The notes below the pieces were generated by a model, which saw only the letters and a program-made list of their open reading frames with translations, made no database searches and was not told the origin of the DNA. A DNA stretch of 64,000 nt from Cupriavidus neocaledonicus (GTDB taxonomy: Bacteria > Pseudomonadota > Gammaproteobacteria > Burkholderiales > Burkholderiaceae), in NCBI RefSeq assembly GCF_000372525.1, contig NZ_AQUR01000101.1:62001-126000 (forward strand), in the 5' to 3' direction. Position numbers and translations under genes: made by a program. Of this stretch, positions 42,319 through 51,913 are shown piece after piece. Each line of letters starts with the position of its first letter. The stretch's first letter is position 1.

Positions 42319-44103
42319 TCAGAACTGCTCGGCGCTCAGGGCATTGGCCGGCACCCCGCCGCCGATCACGGCATCGCGCAGCGCCGGTGCCTGCGACAGG
42401 ATATGTTCGGCAAAGAAGTGCGCGGTCGCGATCTTGGCTTCGTGGAAAGCCGGATCGTCGGCCCGCTTCGCATCGGCTGCAAGCATGGCGCGGCCGAACT
42501 GCCAGCCGGAGAACACGATGCCGCACAACTTCAGGTAAGGCACGCTGCCGGCGAACACCGCGTTCGGATCGGCCTTGGCATTGGCGACCACGAATTCGAC
42601 CACGGCTTCCAGCGCGGCGCGGCCCTTGGCCAGCTGCGCCTGCACCGCGGCGAAGGCAGCGCCGCCGTGCCGGCCCAGCGCGGCCTCGGTCTCGGCGATC
42701 TGCGCGCAGATCGCACGGGCCACGGCGCCGCCGTCGCGCACGGTCTTGCGGCCGACCAGGTCGTTGGCCTGGATCGCCGTGGTGCCCTCGTAGATCGGCA
42801 GGATGCGCGCGTCACGGTAGTGCTGCGCCGCGCCGGTTTCCTCGATAAAGCCCATGCCGCCGTGCACCTGCACACCGAGGCTGGTGACATCGATCGACAG
42901 CTCGGTGCTCCAGCCCTTGATCACCGGCACCATGAACTCGTAGAACGCCTGGCTCTGGCTGCGCACGGCTTCGTCGGGATGCTGGTGCGCGGCATCGCTG
43001 GCGGCCGCGGCCACGTACGCGACCGCGCGCGCGCCTTCGGTCAGCGCGCGCATGGTCATCAGCATGCGCTTGACGTCGGGATGGTGGATGATGGTCACCG
43101 CCTCGCGCGCCGAGCCATCCACGGGGCGGCTCTGCACGCGCTCGCGCGCATACGCCACCGCCTGCTGGTAGGCGCGCTCGGACACCGCGATGCCCTGCAT
43201 GCCGACCGAGAAGCGCGCCGAGTTCATCATGATGAACATGTACTCGAGGCCGCGGTTCTCTTCGCCAACCAGCGTGCCGATCGCGCCGCCGTGGTCGCCG
43301 AACTGCAACACCGCCGTGGGGCTGGCCTTGATGCCCAGCTTGTGTTCGATCGAGACGCAATGCACGTCGTTGCGCGCGCCGGTGCTGCCATCGGCATTGA
43401 CCAGGAACTTGGGCACGATGAACAGCGAGATGCCCTTCACGCCCTCGGGCGCGTCGGGGGTGCGGGCCAGCACGAGATGGACGATGTTCTGCGCCATGTC
43501 GTGCTCACCGTAGGTGATGAAGATCTTGGTGCCGAACAGCTTGTAGGTGCCGTCGCCCCGTGGCTCGGCGCGGGTGCGCACCGCGGCCAGGTCCGAGCCC
43601 GCCTGCGGCTCGGTCAGGTTCATGGTGCCGGTCCACTCGCCCGAGATCAGCTTGGGCAGGAAGGTAGCCTTCTGCGCGTCGGTACCGGCCGTCAGCAGCG
43701 CCTCGATGGCGCCGTCGGTCAGCAGCGGGCACAGCGCGAACGACAGGTTCGCGGTGTTCAGCATCTCGTTGCACGCCGTGGCGATCAGCTTGGGCAGGCC
43801 CTGCCCGCCGAATTCCTGCGGATGCAGCACGCCCTGCCAGCCGCCCTCGCCGAACTGGCGGAAGGCTTCCTTGAAGCCGGGCGTGGTGGTGACCACGCCG
43901 TCCTTCCAGCTGCTCGGATCGAGATCGCCGGCGCGGTTCAGCGGCGCGACCACCTGCTCGTTGAACTTGGCGGCCTCGTCGAGCACGGCCTCGGCGGTCT
44001 CGGGGGTGGCTTCCTCGAAGCCGGGCAGCTGGCTGACGGCCTCAAGGCCGGCCAGCTCGTTCATGACGAACAGCATGTCCTTGATCGGCGCACGGTAGGT
44101 CAT
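42319..44103 (-). CDS. Acyl-CoA dehydrogenase, DmdC-like with extended C-terminus
   Basis: This is a 594-residue flavoprotein of the long acyl-CoA dehydrogenase group that includes 3-methylmercaptopropionyl-CoA dehydrogenase (DmdC). It has a short extra N-terminal domain (YRAPIKDMLFVMNEL), the FAD-binding stretch MNLTEPQAGSDLAAVRTRAE, VHGGMGFIEETGAAQHYRDARI and the catalytic-glutamate region PIYEGTTAIQANDLVGRK. A C-terminal domain of about 130 residues follows. The substrate is unknown. It lies downstream of etfB-etfA, so its electron acceptor is probably that ETF. Confidence 0.9.
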   Translation of the reverse strand: MTYRAPIKDMLFVMNELAGLEAVSQLPGFEEATPETAEAVLDEAAKFNEQVVAPLNRAGDLDPSSWKDGVVTTTPGFKEAFRQFGEGGWQGVLHPQEFGGQGLPKLIATACNEMLNTANLSFALCPLLTDGAIEALLTAGTDAQKATFLPKLISGEWTGTMNLTEPQAGSDLAAVRTRAEPRGDGTYKLFGTKIFITYGEHDMAQNIVHLVLARTPDAPEGVKGISLFIVPKFLVNADGSTGARNDVHCVSIEHKLGIKASPTAVLQFGDHGGAIGTLVGEENRGLEYMFIMMNSARFSVGMQGIAVSERAYQQAVAYARERVQSRPVDGSAREAVTIIHHPDVKRMLMTMRALTEGARAVAYVAAAASDAAHQHPDEAVRSQSQAFYEFMVPVIKGWSTELSIDVTSLGVQVHGGMGFIEETGAAQHYRDARILPIYEGTTAIQANDLVGRKTVRDGGAVARAICAQIAETEAALGRHGGAAFAAVQAQLAKGRAALEAVVEFVVANAKADPNAVFAGSVPYLKLCGIVFSGWQFGRAMLAADAKRADDPAFHEAKIATAHFFAEHILSQAPALRDAVIGGGVPANALSAEQF

Positions 44104-44175
44104 CGATGTCTCCCAACATGTATGAAAAAGCCGTTCGCGGGTCGCCCCCGGAACGGCTCGTTACTTGCTGCCACT

Positions 44176-44214
44176 GCCAGCCGTGCCGGCCGCACTGCGG
44201 CCGGCACGGCTGGC
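44176..44214 (-). other. Long perfect hairpin in the etfA-acyl-CoA dehydrogenase gap
   Basis: GCCAGCCGTGCCGGCCGC and its exact inverse complement (44197-44214) are separated by ACT. This gives an 18-bp perfect G+C-rich stem 15 bases after the etfA stop. No T-run follows on the minus strand, so it is not a classic terminator. It may protect the etf mRNA 3' end or reduce read-through. Confidence 0.7.
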
Positions 44215-44229
44215 GAGGCCGGCGCGGCA

Positions 44230-45165
44230 TCAGCCCAGTGCCGCCACCAGCTCCGGCACCACGGTGTTCAGGTCGCCCACCAGGCCGTAGTCGGCCACGG
44301 AGAAGATCGGGGCCTCGGCATCCTTGTTGATCGCGACGATCACCTTGGAGTCCTTCATGCCGGCCAGGTGCTGGATCGCGCCCGAGATGCCGACGGCGAT
44401 ATACAGCTGCGGCGCGACGATCTTGCCGGTCTGGCCGACCTGGTAGTCGTTCGGCACGAAGCCGGCGTCCACGGCGGCGCGCGAGGCGCCCAGCGCGGCG
44501 TTGAGCTTGTCGGCCAGCGGCGTCAGCACCTTGGTGTAGTTCTCGCCCGAGCCCACGCCACGGCCACCCGAAACGATGATCTTGGCGGCGGTCAGTTCCG
44601 GACGGTCGCTCTTGGCCACTTCGCGCGACACGAATTGCGAAACGCCTGCGTCGGCCACGGCCGGCAGGGTTTCGACGGCGGCCGAGCCGCCTTCGGCGGC
44701 GGCGGCGTCAAACGCGGTGCCGCGCACGGTGATCACCTTGATCTTGTCTTCCGACTTGACCGTGGCGATGGCGTTGCCGGCGTAGATCGGGCGCTCGAAG
44801 GTGTCCGGGGCGTCGACCTTGGAGATTTCCGAGATCTGGGCCACGTCCAGCTTGGCGGCCACGCGCGGCAGGATGTTCTTGCCGTACGGGGTGGCCGGAG
44901 CCAGGATGTGCGAGTAGTCGTTGGCGATGGCCAGTGCCTGCTCGGCCACGTTCTCGGCCAGGCCGTCGCCGAAGTAGGCGGCGTCGGCCAGCAGGACCTT
45001 GGTCACGCCGGCGATCTTGGCGGCGGCATCGGCCGCGGCCTTGGCGTTGGAACCGGCCACCAGCACGTGTACGTCGCCGCCGCATTGGGCCGCGGCGGTC
45101 ACGGTGTTGAGCGTGGCGCCCTTGATCGATTGATTGTCGTGTTCAGCAATGACGAGTGCAGTCAT
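44230..45165 (-). CDS. etfA: Electron transfer flavoprotein alpha subunit
   Basis: EtfA carries the FAD of the heterodimeric ETF, which collects electrons from acyl-CoA and other dehydrogenases. It has 311 residues. The N-terminal domain starts [23 protein letters not shown]. The C-terminal FAD-binding part has [72 protein letters not shown]. It starts 19 bases after etfB on the same strand. Confidence 0.96.
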   Translation of the reverse strand: MTALVIAEHDNQSIKGATLNTVTAAAQCGGDVHVLVAGSNAKAAADAAAKIAGVTKVLLADAAYFGDGLAENVAEQALAIANDYSHILAPATPYGKNILPRVAAKLDVAQISEISKVDAPDTFERPIYAGNAIATVKSEDKIKVITVRGTAFDAAAAEGGSAAVETLPAVADAGVSQFVSREVAKSDRPELTAAKIIVSGGRGVGSGENYTKVLTPLADKLNAALGASRAAVDAGFVPNDYQVGQTGKIVAPQLYIAVGISGAIQHLAGMKDSKVIVAINKDAEAPIFSVADYGLVGDLNTVVPELVAALG

Positions 45166-45184
45166 GTTCTCTCTCTCCCCGCGC

Positions 45185-45934
45185 TCAGATAACCTTGGCT
45201 TCGTTCTTCAGCTTCTGCACCAGCGTCGCGACGTCCGGCACCATCACACCCGCGCTGCGCTTGGGCGGCTCGACCACTTTCAGGGTCGACAGGCGCGGCT
45301 TGACGTCGACGCCGAGGTCTTCCGGCTTGACGGTGTCGAGCGGCTTCTTCTTGGCTTTCATGATGTTCGGCAGCGTGACGTAGCGCGGCTCGTTCAGGCG
45401 CAGGTCGGTGGTCACCACCGCGGGCAGGTTCAGCGACAGCGTTTCCAGGCCACCGTCGACTTCACGCGTGACCGAAGCCTTGCCGTCGGCCACCACCACC
45501 TTGGAGGCGAACGTGGCTTGCGGCAGGCCGGCCAGCGCGGCCACCATCTGGCCGGTCTGGTTGGAGTCGTCGTCGATGGCCTGCTTGCCCAGGATCACCA
45601 GTTGCGGCTGTTCCTTGTCGATCAGCGCCTTCAGCAGCTTGGCCACGGCCAGCGGTTGCAGGTCTTCGTTCGATTCCACCAGGATGCCGCGGTCGGCGCC
45701 GATGGCCATCGCGGTGCGCAGGGTTTCCTGGCACTGCGTCACACCGCACGACACGGCGACCACCTCGGTGACAACGCCGGCTTCCTTCAGGCGCACGGCC
45801 TCTTCCACGGCGATTTCGTCGAAGGGGTTCATGCTCATCTTCACGTTGGCCAGATCGACGCCCGAACCGTCCGCCTTGACGCGGACCTTGACGTTGTAAT
45901 CCACCACCCGCTTGACTGCGACGAGTACTTTCAT
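45185..45934 (-). CDS. etfB: Electron transfer flavoprotein beta subunit
   Basis: EtfB is the AMP-binding subunit of ETF. Its 249 residues include [68 protein letters not shown] and the C-terminal [14 protein letters not shown]. The ATG has GGAG upstream. It is the first gene of the etfB-etfA-acyl-CoA dehydrogenase unit. TATAAT on the minus strand at 45983-45988 is a likely -10. Confidence 0.96.
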   Translation of the reverse strand: MKVLVAVKRVVDYNVKVRVKADGSGVDLANVKMSMNPFDEIAVEEAVRLKEAGVVTEVVAVSCGVTQCQETLRTAMAIGADRGILVESNEDLQPLAVAKLLKALIDKEQPQLVILGKQAIDDDSNQTGQMVAALAGLPQATFASKVVVADGKASVTREVDGGLETLSLNLPAVVTTDLRLNEPRYVTLPNIMKAKKKPLDTVKPEDLGVDVKPRLSTLKVVEPPKRSAGVMVPDVATLVQKLKNEAKVI

Positions 45935-45982
45935 GCGCTCACTCCACTGATAGCTGATAGTCAGAAATTTTGTTCGCTCGTC

Positions 45983-45988
45983 ATTATA
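45983..45988 (-). promoter_or_regulatory. -10-like TATAAT upstream of etfB
   Basis: On the minus strand this reads TATAAT about 50 bases before the etfB ATG. No good -35 partner was seen. Confidence 0.4.
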
Positions 45989-46049
45989 ACCACCGGGTTG
46001 GCGGCTCTCCTATTTTTCGAACGATCGTACTATTTTATCGGCAAAATGA

Positions 46050-46076
46050 TGCCGGGCATAGGCCCGGCACCTTTTT
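46050..46076. terminator. Terminator between metQ and etfB
   Basis: TGCCGGGC (46050-46057), loop ATAG, GCCCGGCA (46062-46069), then CCTTTTTT on the plus strand and ATCATTTT on the minus strand. The only gene ending nearby is metQ on the minus strand, so it probably ends metNIQ, although the better T-run faces the other way. Confidence 0.6.
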
Positions 46077-46154
46077 TACCGGTCAGGCGATTGTGCCGCA
46101 AAGCCAGGGCGGCAGGCCTCGTCCGATTGGATGAAAGCCTCGAGTGACGCCGGC

Positions 46155-46952
46155 TTACCAGGCGGTGATGACCGAGTCCTTGAAGGTCGATGTGACGTAT
46201 TGCTTGATTTCCGGCGAGTGATAGGCCTTCACCAGCTTGGCCATCCAGGGCTTGCTCTTGTCGGTCTCGCGGATCGCGATCAGGTTGGCGTACGGCCCCT
46301 TCGGGCCTTCCATGGCGATCGCGTCCTTGGTCGGCGACAGGCCGGCGGATTCGGCATAGTTGCCGTTGATCGCGGCGGCGTCCAGGTCATCGAGCGAACG
46401 CGGCAGCTGCGCGGCATCGAGCTCGACGATGCGGATCTTCTTCGGGTTCTCGGCGATGTCCAGCGGCGTGGCCTTCAGGCCGGCGTTGGGCTTGAGCTTG
46501 ATCACGCCCTTGCTCTGCAGCAGCAGCAGGCCGCGGCCGCCGTTGGTGGGGTCGTTGGGCACGCCCACGCGCGCGCCCTGCTTGAGCTGGTCGAGCGACT
46601 TGATCTTCTTCGAGTACACGCCCATCGGGAACGTCACCGTGTAGGCGATATGCGTGAATTTGTAGCCGCGGTCCTTGATCTGGGCTTCCAGGTACGGCAG
46701 GTGCTGGTAGCTGTTGGCGTCGAGGTCGCCGGCGGCCAGCGCGGCATTGGGCTGGATGTAGTCGCTGAACTCGACCACCTGGATGTTCAGGCCGTCCCTG
46801 GCGGCGACCTTCTTCACCTGTTCCATGATCTGGGCGTGCGGGCCGCCGGTGACGCCGATCTTGATCGGCTTGTCCTGGGCGATCGCGCCGGTAGCCAGCG
46901 AGGCGCCGAGCGCGGCGCCGAGCATCCATTGCAGCAGGTTGCGACGTTGCAT
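46155..46952 (-). CDS. metQ: Methionine-binding protein MetQ (NlpA family)
   Basis: MetQ is the periplasmic substrate-binding component of the D/L-methionine ABC importer. It has 265 residues. The signal region MQRRNLLQWMLGAALGASLATGAIA contains a twin arginine and no lipobox cysteine, so the mature protein is probably soluble rather than a lipoprotein as in E. coli. The family body is IGVTGGPHAQIMEQVKKVA, FSDYIQPNAALAAGDLDANSYQH and GVPNDPTNGGRGLLLLQ. It is the last gene of metN-metI-metQ. Confidence 0.92.
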   Translation of the reverse strand: MQRRNLLQWMLGAALGASLATGAIAQDKPIKIGVTGGPHAQIMEQVKKVAARDGLNIQVVEFSDYIQPNAALAAGDLDANSYQHLPYLEAQIKDRGYKFTHIAYTVTFPMGVYSKKIKSLDQLKQGARVGVPNDPTNGGRGLLLLQSKGVIKLKPNAGLKATPLDIAENPKKIRIVELDAAQLPRSLDDLDAAAINGNYAESAGLSPTKDAIAMEGPKGPYANLIAIRETDKSKPWMAKLVKAYHSPEIKQYVTSTFKDSVITAW

Positions 46953-46985
46953 GATGTGCGTTCCTATCTCAAGAAGTAGTTTGGG

Positions 46986-47639
46986 TCAGCGATGGCTGAT
47001 GCGGCGGACCAGCCAGTCGCCGAAGCTCTGCACCGCCTGCACGAATACGATCAGGATCACCACCACCGCCACCATCACCTCGGTGATGTAGCGCTGGTAG
47101 CCATAGCGGATGCCGAGGTCGCCCAGGCCGCCGCCGCCGATCGCGCCGGCCATGGCCGAATAGCCGACCAGGCTGACGAAGGTGATGGTCAGGCCGGCGA
47201 CGATGCCGGGCATGGCTTCGGGCAGCAGCACCTTCCATACGATCTGGCCGGTGGTGGCACCCATCGACTGGGCGGCCTCGACCAGGCCCTTGTCGACCTC
47301 GCGCAGCGCGCTTTCGACCAGGCGGGCAATGAACGGGATCGCCGCGATTGTCAGCGGCACGATCGCCGCGGGGGTGCCGATCGACGAGCCGACGATAAAG
47401 CGCGTGAACGGGATCACCACTACGAGCAGGATGATGAAGGGGATGGAGCGCACCGCGTTGACCACCACGCCGATGGTGCGGTTGAACAGCGGGTGCGACA
47501 GCACGCCGCCGCGGTTGGTCAGGTGCAGCAGCACGCCCAGCGGCACGCCCAGCAGCGCGCCGACCACGCCCGAGATCGCCACCATCAGCAGGGTCTCGTT
47601 GAACGAGGTCAGGAACAGGTCAAACATTTCAGACCACAT
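46986..47639 (-). CDS. metI: Methionine ABC transporter permease MetI
   Basis: MetI is the inner-membrane permease of the methionine importer. The 217 residues have five predicted membrane helices and the ABC-coupling region [27 protein letters not shown]. The start at 47639 overlaps the end of metN by 11 bases, so the two are translationally coupled. metQ follows 33 bases later. Confidence 0.95.
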   Translation of the reverse strand: MWSEMFDLFLTSFNETLLMVAISGVVGALLGVPLGVLLHLTNRGGVLSHPLFNRTIGVVVNAVRSIPFIILLVVVIPFTRFIVGSSIGTPAAIVPLTIAAIPFIARLVESALREVDKGLVEAAQSMGATTGQIVWKVLLPEAMPGIVAGLTITFVSLVGYSAMAGAIGGGGLGDLGIRYGYQRYITEVMVAVVVILIVFVQAVQSFGDWLVRRISHR

Positions 47640-48663
47640 GCTCGAACTCCTCCACCACGACGCCTTGCGCCTGCAGGTATTCCATTGCCGCCTTCACATC
47701 GGCCAGCTCGCCCGTGGCCATGATTGCCAGCGAGCCGAAGGCCTGGCCCTGGATCTCGTCGATATGGCCGTGCAGGATGTTGAAGTCCAGCCCGTAGCGG
47801 CGGATCGCCTGCGCCAGCACCGGCTGGTCGACGCCCTCGCCGGTGAAGGCGAGGCGGTAGACGTGGTCGCGGCCATTGCCGAGCCGGCTTTCGACGCGCT
47901 TGAGCACGCTCGCCGGCAGCTCCTGCGAGATGACGTCGCCGATCATGGCGCGCGTGACCTCGTGCTGCGGACGCAGGAACACGTCGATCACGCGCCCGCT
48001 CTCCACCACCTGGCCGGCCTCGAGCACGGCGACGCGGTCGCACACCTGCTTGATGACTTCCATCTGGTGCGTGATCATCACGATGGTCAGGCCCAGCTCG
48101 CGGTTGATCTGCTTGAGCAGGTCCAGGATGGAACGCGTGGTTTCCGGATCCAGCGCCGAAGTGGCCTCGTCCGACAGCAGCACCTTGGGCTTGCTCGCCA
48201 GCGCGCGCGCAATGCCCACGCGCTGCTTCTGCCCGCCGCTGATCTGCGACGGGTAGCGGTCCTTCAGCGCCGACAGCCCGACCAGCTCCAGCAGCGGCAG
48301 CACGGTTGCGGCGATTTCAGCCCCGGGCTTGCCGGCCAGCTCCAGCGGCAGCGCCACGTTGTCATAGACGGTGCGCGACGACAACAGGTTGAAGTGCTGG
48401 AAGATCATGCCGATGTCGCGCCGCGCCAGGCGCAGCGCGCCGTTGTCCAGCGCGGTCAGGTCCTGGCCGTCGACGATGACGCGGCCGCTGGTGGGCCGGT
48501 TCAGCAGGTTGATGGCGCGGACCAGCGTGCTCTTGCCGGCGCCGCTGCGGCCGATGATGCCGAAGACTTCGCCCGCCGCAATCGACAGGCTGACGTCCCG
48601 CAATGCATGCACGTCGCCAGACGCGCCCGGGAAGCGCTGCGACAGTCCTTGCAGTTCGATCAT
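47629..48663 (-). CDS. metN: Methionine ABC transporter ATPase MetN
   Basis: MetN energises methionine import. It has 344 residues. Walker A is GRSGAGKST, the Q-loop is [24 protein letters not shown], the signature is SGGQKQR and Walker B is [14 protein letters not shown]-terminal NIL/C2 domain (about residues 260-344) in this family binds methionine and inhibits transport. No Shine-Dalgarno sequence precedes the ATG. Instead a terminator-like hairpin ends 11 bases upstream, which suggests regulated read-through. Confidence 0.94.
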   Translation of the reverse strand: MIELQGLSQRFPGASGDVHALRDVSLSIAAGEVFGIIGRSGAGKSTLVRAINLLNRPTSGRVIVDGQDLTALDNGALRLARRDIGMIFQHFNLLSSRTVYDNVALPLELAGKPGAEIAATVLPLLELVGLSALKDRYPSQISGGQKQRVGIARALASKPKVLLSDEATSALDPETTRSILDLLKQINRELGLTIVMITHQMEVIKQVCDRVAVLEAGQVVESGRVIDVFLRPQHEVTRAMIGDVISQELPASVLKRVESRLGNGRDHVYRLAFTGEGVDQPVLAQAIRRYGLDFNILHGHIDEIQGQAFGSLAIMATGELADVKAAMEYLQAQGVVVEEFEHVV

Positions 48664-48674
48664 GGAAAAGGTGA

Positions 48675-48720
48675 CCAAAAGAAAACGGCAACAGGCGAGG
48701 GATCTCCAGCGCTGTTGCCG
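48675..48720 (-). promoter_or_regulatory. Terminator-like hairpin in the metN leader (possible attenuator)
   Basis: On the minus strand CGGCAACAG (48720-48712) pairs perfectly with CTGTTGCCG (48694-48686), then TTTTCTTTT. Only 11 bases separate it from the metN ATG, so no promoter fits after it. Any metNIQ transcript must cross it. Confidence 0.65.
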
Positions 48721-48743
48721 CTCGTTATTTTTCTGAAGCGCGT

Positions 48744-48772
48744 ATTTTATGCGATTCGCTTCATACCTTAAA
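48744..48772 (-). promoter_or_regulatory. Probable metN promoter
   Basis: On the minus strand TTTAAG (48772-48767) and TAAAAT (48749-48744) are separated by 17 bases. The -10 matches the consensus at five of six positions; the -35 is weak. It lies upstream of the leader hairpin. Confidence 0.45.
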
Positions 48773-48827
48773 CGACTTTTTGCCGATGTCTTTATGCGTT
48801 CCCGGCATATAAAGCCCGACAAGTCGA

Positions 48828-49631
48828 TCAGGAGGCACGCCAGGATGGCGGCCGCTTGTCGATGAAGGCCTGCACGCCCTCCAGCGCCGACTCGTCCATC
48901 ATGTTGCAGGCCATGGTCTGGCCGGCAAGCTGGTAGGCGGCCTCGATCCCCATCTCGAGCTGGCGGTAGAACAAGCCCTTGCCGGCGGCGACCGCGGCGG
49001 CCGGCTTGGCGCAGATGCTGGCGGCCAGCCGCGCCACTTCCGCGTCCAGTTCGCCGGCCGGCACCACGCGGTTGACCAACCCCCGCTCACGCGCACCGGC
49101 GGCGTCGATCATGTCGCCGGTCAGCAGCATCTCCATGGCCTGCTTGCGGTGCAGGTTGCGTGACAGGGCCACGCCCGGGGTCGAACAGAACAGCCCCAGG
49201 TTGACGCCCGACACGGCAAAGCGCGCATCGTCCGCGGCCACCGCCAGGTCGCACATCGCCACCAGCTGGCAGCCGGCCGCGGTGGCGATGCCGTGGACCC
49301 GCGCGATCACCGGCTGCGGCATCTGCTGGATCGCCATCATCATGCGCGTGCAGCGGTCGAACAGGCGCCGGTAGTAATCGTGCGAGGGCGCCGCGCGCAT
49401 CTCGCGCAGGTCATGTCCGGCGCAAAAGGCCTTGCCGGCACCCGCCAGCACCACCACGCGCACGCTGTCGTCGGCGGCGAGCCGGCGCAGCGCGCCGGTA
49501 AGCGCATCGAGCAGCCCCTCGGACAAGGCGTTGAAGGCCTGCGGCCGGTTCATGGTCAGGCGCGCCACGCCGGCGGCGTCGCGCGATTCGGTCAGCAGCG
49601 GCGCGTCGACGCGCGCATCGTTCTCGGCCAT
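48828..49631 (-). CDS. Enoyl-CoA hydratase/isomerase family protein
   Basis: This is a 267-residue crotonase-fold protein. The oxyanion-hole regions are [14 protein letters not shown] and [46 protein letters not shown]. The CoA-binding and C-terminal parts are complete. The usual hydratase glutamate pair is not obvious: the second site reads LFCSTPG rather than PELGLIP-GGG, which fits the ECHDC3-like branch. The reaction therefore remains uncertain. It starts 12 bases after the histone-deacetylase-like gene on the same strand. Confidence 0.87.
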   Translation of the reverse strand: MAENDARVDAPLLTESRDAAGVARLTMNRPQAFNALSEGLLDALTGALRRLAADDSVRVVVLAGAGKAFCAGHDLREMRAAPSHDYYRRLFDRCTRMMMAIQQMPQPVIARVHGIATAAGCQLVAMCDLAVAADDARFAVSGVNLGLFCSTPGVALSRNLHRKQAMEMLLTGDMIDAAGARERGLVNRVVPAGELDAEVARLAASICAKPAAAVAAGKGLFYRQLEMGIEAAYQLAGQTMACNMMDESALEGVQAFIDKRPPSWRAS

Positions 49632-49643
49632 GGCGGCGGTCTC

Positions 49644-50567
49644 CTAATGTTCGAGCAGCACCTTCAGGTGGGCCAGCACGCTGCGGCCCAGCGCGCTGAG
49701 GTTGTAGCCGCCCTCGAGGCAGCTGACGATGCGGCCCTGCGCGTGGGCGCGCGCGACGTCGACCAGCTGGCCGGTGATCCAGGCGTAGTCCGCCTCCACC
49801 AGGCCCATCTGGCCCAGGTCGTCCTCGCGGTGCGCGTCGAACCCGGCCGAAATGAACAGCATCTGCGGGCGGAATTCATTGAGGCGCGGCAGCCAGATGG
49901 TCTCGACCACCTCGCGCACCGCCATGCCGTTGCTGTACGCCGGCAGCGGGATATTGACCATGTTCGGTGCCAGGTGCTCGGTGCCGCTGTAAGGATAGAA
50001 CGGGTGCTGGAAGATGCTGCACATCATCACGCGCTCATCGCCGCGGAACGCCGCTTCGGTGCCGTTGCCGTGGTGCACGTCGAAGTCGATGATCGCTACG
50101 CGCTCCAGCCCGTGCGCTTGCAGCGCGTGGCGCGCGGCGATGGCCACGTTGTTGTAGAAGCAGAAGCCCATGGCGCGACCGGGTTCGGCGTGGTGGCCTG
50201 GCGGGCGCACGCAGCAGAACGCATTCTCGAACTCGCCGGCGATCACCGCATCGGTGGCCGCCACCGCAGCGCCCGCAGCCAGCGTGGCGGCGGCAAGCGT
50301 GTGGGGGTTCATCGAGGTGTCCGGGTCGATCGCGTGGTAGCCGCTCGACGGGCTGGCGCTTTGCAGCGCGTCGACGTGCTCGGGCCGGTGCACGCGCTCG
50401 AGTTGCTCGCGCGTGGCGGGCGGCGCCTCGCGGCGCTCCAGCAGCCCGTCCAGGCCATGCGATATCAGGTGATCCTCGATCGCCTGCAGGCGCTCCGGAC
50501 ACTCGGGGTGGAAGTGCCCCATCTCGTGCCGCTGGAACTCTGGGTGCGTGTAATAGCCTGTCGGCAT
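49644..50567 (-). CDS. Histone deacetylase-like amidohydrolase
   Basis: This is a 307-residue member of the class II HDAC/acetylpolyamine amidohydrolase family. It has the histidine pair His125-His126 in RPPGHHAEPG, then GFCFYNNVA, zinc ligands Asp163 and His165 in IIDFDVHHGNGT, SAGFDAHREDDLG and SCLEGGYNLSALG. Bacterial members deacetylate small molecules such as polyamines or acetoin-related substrates; bacteria lack histones, so the name is historical. It shares an operon with the downstream crotonase and is divergent from mltB. Confidence 0.9.
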   Translation of the reverse strand: MPTGYYTHPEFQRHEMGHFHPECPERLQAIEDHLISHGLDGLLERREAPPATREQLERVHRPEHVDALQSASPSSGYHAIDPDTSMNPHTLAAATLAAGAAVAATDAVIAGEFENAFCCVRPPGHHAEPGRAMGFCFYNNVAIAARHALQAHGLERVAIIDFDVHHGNGTEAAFRGDERVMMCSIFQHPFYPYSGTEHLAPNMVNIPLPAYSNGMAVREVVETIWLPRLNEFRPQMLFISAGFDAHREDDLGQMGLVEADYAWITGQLVDVARAHAQGRIVSCLEGGYNLSALGRSVLAHLKVLLEH

Positions 50568-50736
50568 CTCTTATCGTCGCAATGGGTTGCAGTGCGTCGC
50601 CATGTTGTCTCCAAACGTTACGTTAGCACACGCCGGGCCAGGCCACCCAGCCGCGCCGGCGCGGCTGGCCGCACCCGCCCCGACGCGGATGCCGCGGTGG
50701 CATCCGCTATACTCGGTGCGACTTGCAAAGGACACC

Positions 50737-51843
50737 ATGACCGACACCCAGCGCTCACTGCGACGCCCCCTGCTGGGCGCCGCGCTTTCCGCTGCCGCAC
50801 TCGGACTCTGCGGCCTCTCCCCCACCCTGCTCGCGGCCGGCAAACGCCGCGTCAGCGTGCGCGAGGAAGAAATCGAACCCGGCCGCTACCGCGACAACCC
50901 GCAAGCACGCGCATTTATCGACGAGATGGTGGCGCGCCACGGCTTTGACCGCGGCATGCTGCAGGACTGGTTCGGACAGGCGGTCTATTCGGCCACCGTG
51001 GTACGGCTGATCATGCCGCCCACCACCACCGGCCGCAAAAGCTGGCGCACCTACCGATCGCGCTTTATCGAGCCGATCCGCATCAATGCGGGCGTGCGCT
51101 TCTGGCAGGACAACCGCGACACGCTGCGTCGCGCCGAGTCCGAGTTCGGCGTGCCGGCCTCGGTCATCGTCGGCATCATCGGCGTCGAAACCATCTATGG
51201 GCGCGACATGGGCACGTTCCGCGTGCTCGATTCGCTGTCGACGCTGGCCTTCGACTACCCGGACACGCCCAACCGCGAAGCCCGCAGCACGCTGTTCCGC
51301 AACCAGCTCGCCGACTACCTGCTGTGGTGCCGCGACACCCGCACCGACGTCTACTCGGTGCTGGGCTCGTATGCCGGCGCCATCGGCATTCCGCAGTTCA
51401 TGCCGACCAGCCTGCGCGAATACGCCATCGACTACGATAACAACGGCCACATCGACCTGCGCAACAGCCCCACCGACGCCATCGGCAGCGTGGCGCGCTT
51501 CCTGCAGCTGCATGGCTGGGAGGCGGGCCGTCCGGTGGCGTGGCGCATAGCCGATGACGCGGGCAGCCTCGGGGTCGCCGCCGCAGCGGCCGATGGCGAG
51601 CCCTGGCCGACCCGCACCCTCAACCAGCTGACCCGCGCCGGGCTGCGCGTGGACGAGCCCATCAACCTGGCGCGCGAAGGCGAAACCGGCGTGCTGGTGG
51701 TGGACCTGCCCACGCCCGACCAGCCCACCGAGTACCTGCTGGGCCTGCGCAACTTCTATGTGCTGACGCGCTACAACCGCAGCTTTTTCTATGCGCTGGC
51801 GGTGTACCAGCTGGGCGAAGCGGTCAAGGCGGCGATGGCCTGA
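50737..51843 (+). CDS. mltB: Membrane-bound lytic murein transglycosylase B
   Basis: MltB cleaves peptidoglycan glycan strands to 1,6-anhydro products. It has 368 residues. An N-terminal export signal (SLRRPLLGAALSAAALGLCGL) contains a cysteine but no clear lipobox, so lipid anchoring is uncertain. The catalytic glutamate is Glu151 in IIGVETIYGRDMG, followed by GSYAGAIGIPQFMPTSLREYAIDYDNNGHIDL, which is diagnostic of MltB. The ATG at 50737 has AAAGGA upstream, and TATACT at 50708-50713 is a likely -10. Confidence 0.92.
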   Translation: MTDTQRSLRRPLLGAALSAAALGLCGLSPTLLAAGKRRVSVREEEIEPGRYRDNPQARAFIDEMVARHGFDRGMLQDWFGQAVYSATVVRLIMPPTTTGRKSWRTYRSRFIEPIRINAGVRFWQDNRDTLRRAESEFGVPASVIVGIIGVETIYGRDMGTFRVLDSLSTLAFDYPDTPNREARSTLFRNQLADYLLWCRDTRTDVYSVLGSYAGAIGIPQFMPTSLREYAIDYDNNGHIDLRNSPTDAIGSVARFLQLHGWEAGRPVAWRIADDAGSLGVAAAAADGEPWPTRTLNQLTRAGLRVDEPINLAREGETGVLVVDLPTPDQPTEYLLGLRNFYVLTRYNRSFFYALAVYQLGEAVKAAMA

Positions 51844-51860
51844 GGCGGCACGGCCAGAAG

Positions 51861-51894
51861 CAAGAAAGGCCTCGCATGAGCGAGGCCTTTCTTG
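51861..51894. terminator. Bidirectional terminator between mltB and cysM
   Basis: CAAGAAAGGCCTCGC (51861-51875), loop ATGA, and its exact inverse (51880-51894), with TTTCTTG at the 3' side in both directions. It lies between convergent genes. Confidence 0.8.
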
Positions 51895-51913
51895 TTTGCG
51901 GCGGCGCTGCGGA

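Noticed and set aside
42277-45192. 971-codon open frame antisense to the acyl-CoA dehydrogenase and etfA
   Set aside because: It spans two well-identified genes and their gap and has no start signal; it is a compositional artefact.
48664-48827. A known SAM or methionine riboswitch before metN
   Set aside because: No SAM-I or SAM-II consensus core could be matched by eye. Only the terminator-like hairpin and a weak alternative pairing are supported.
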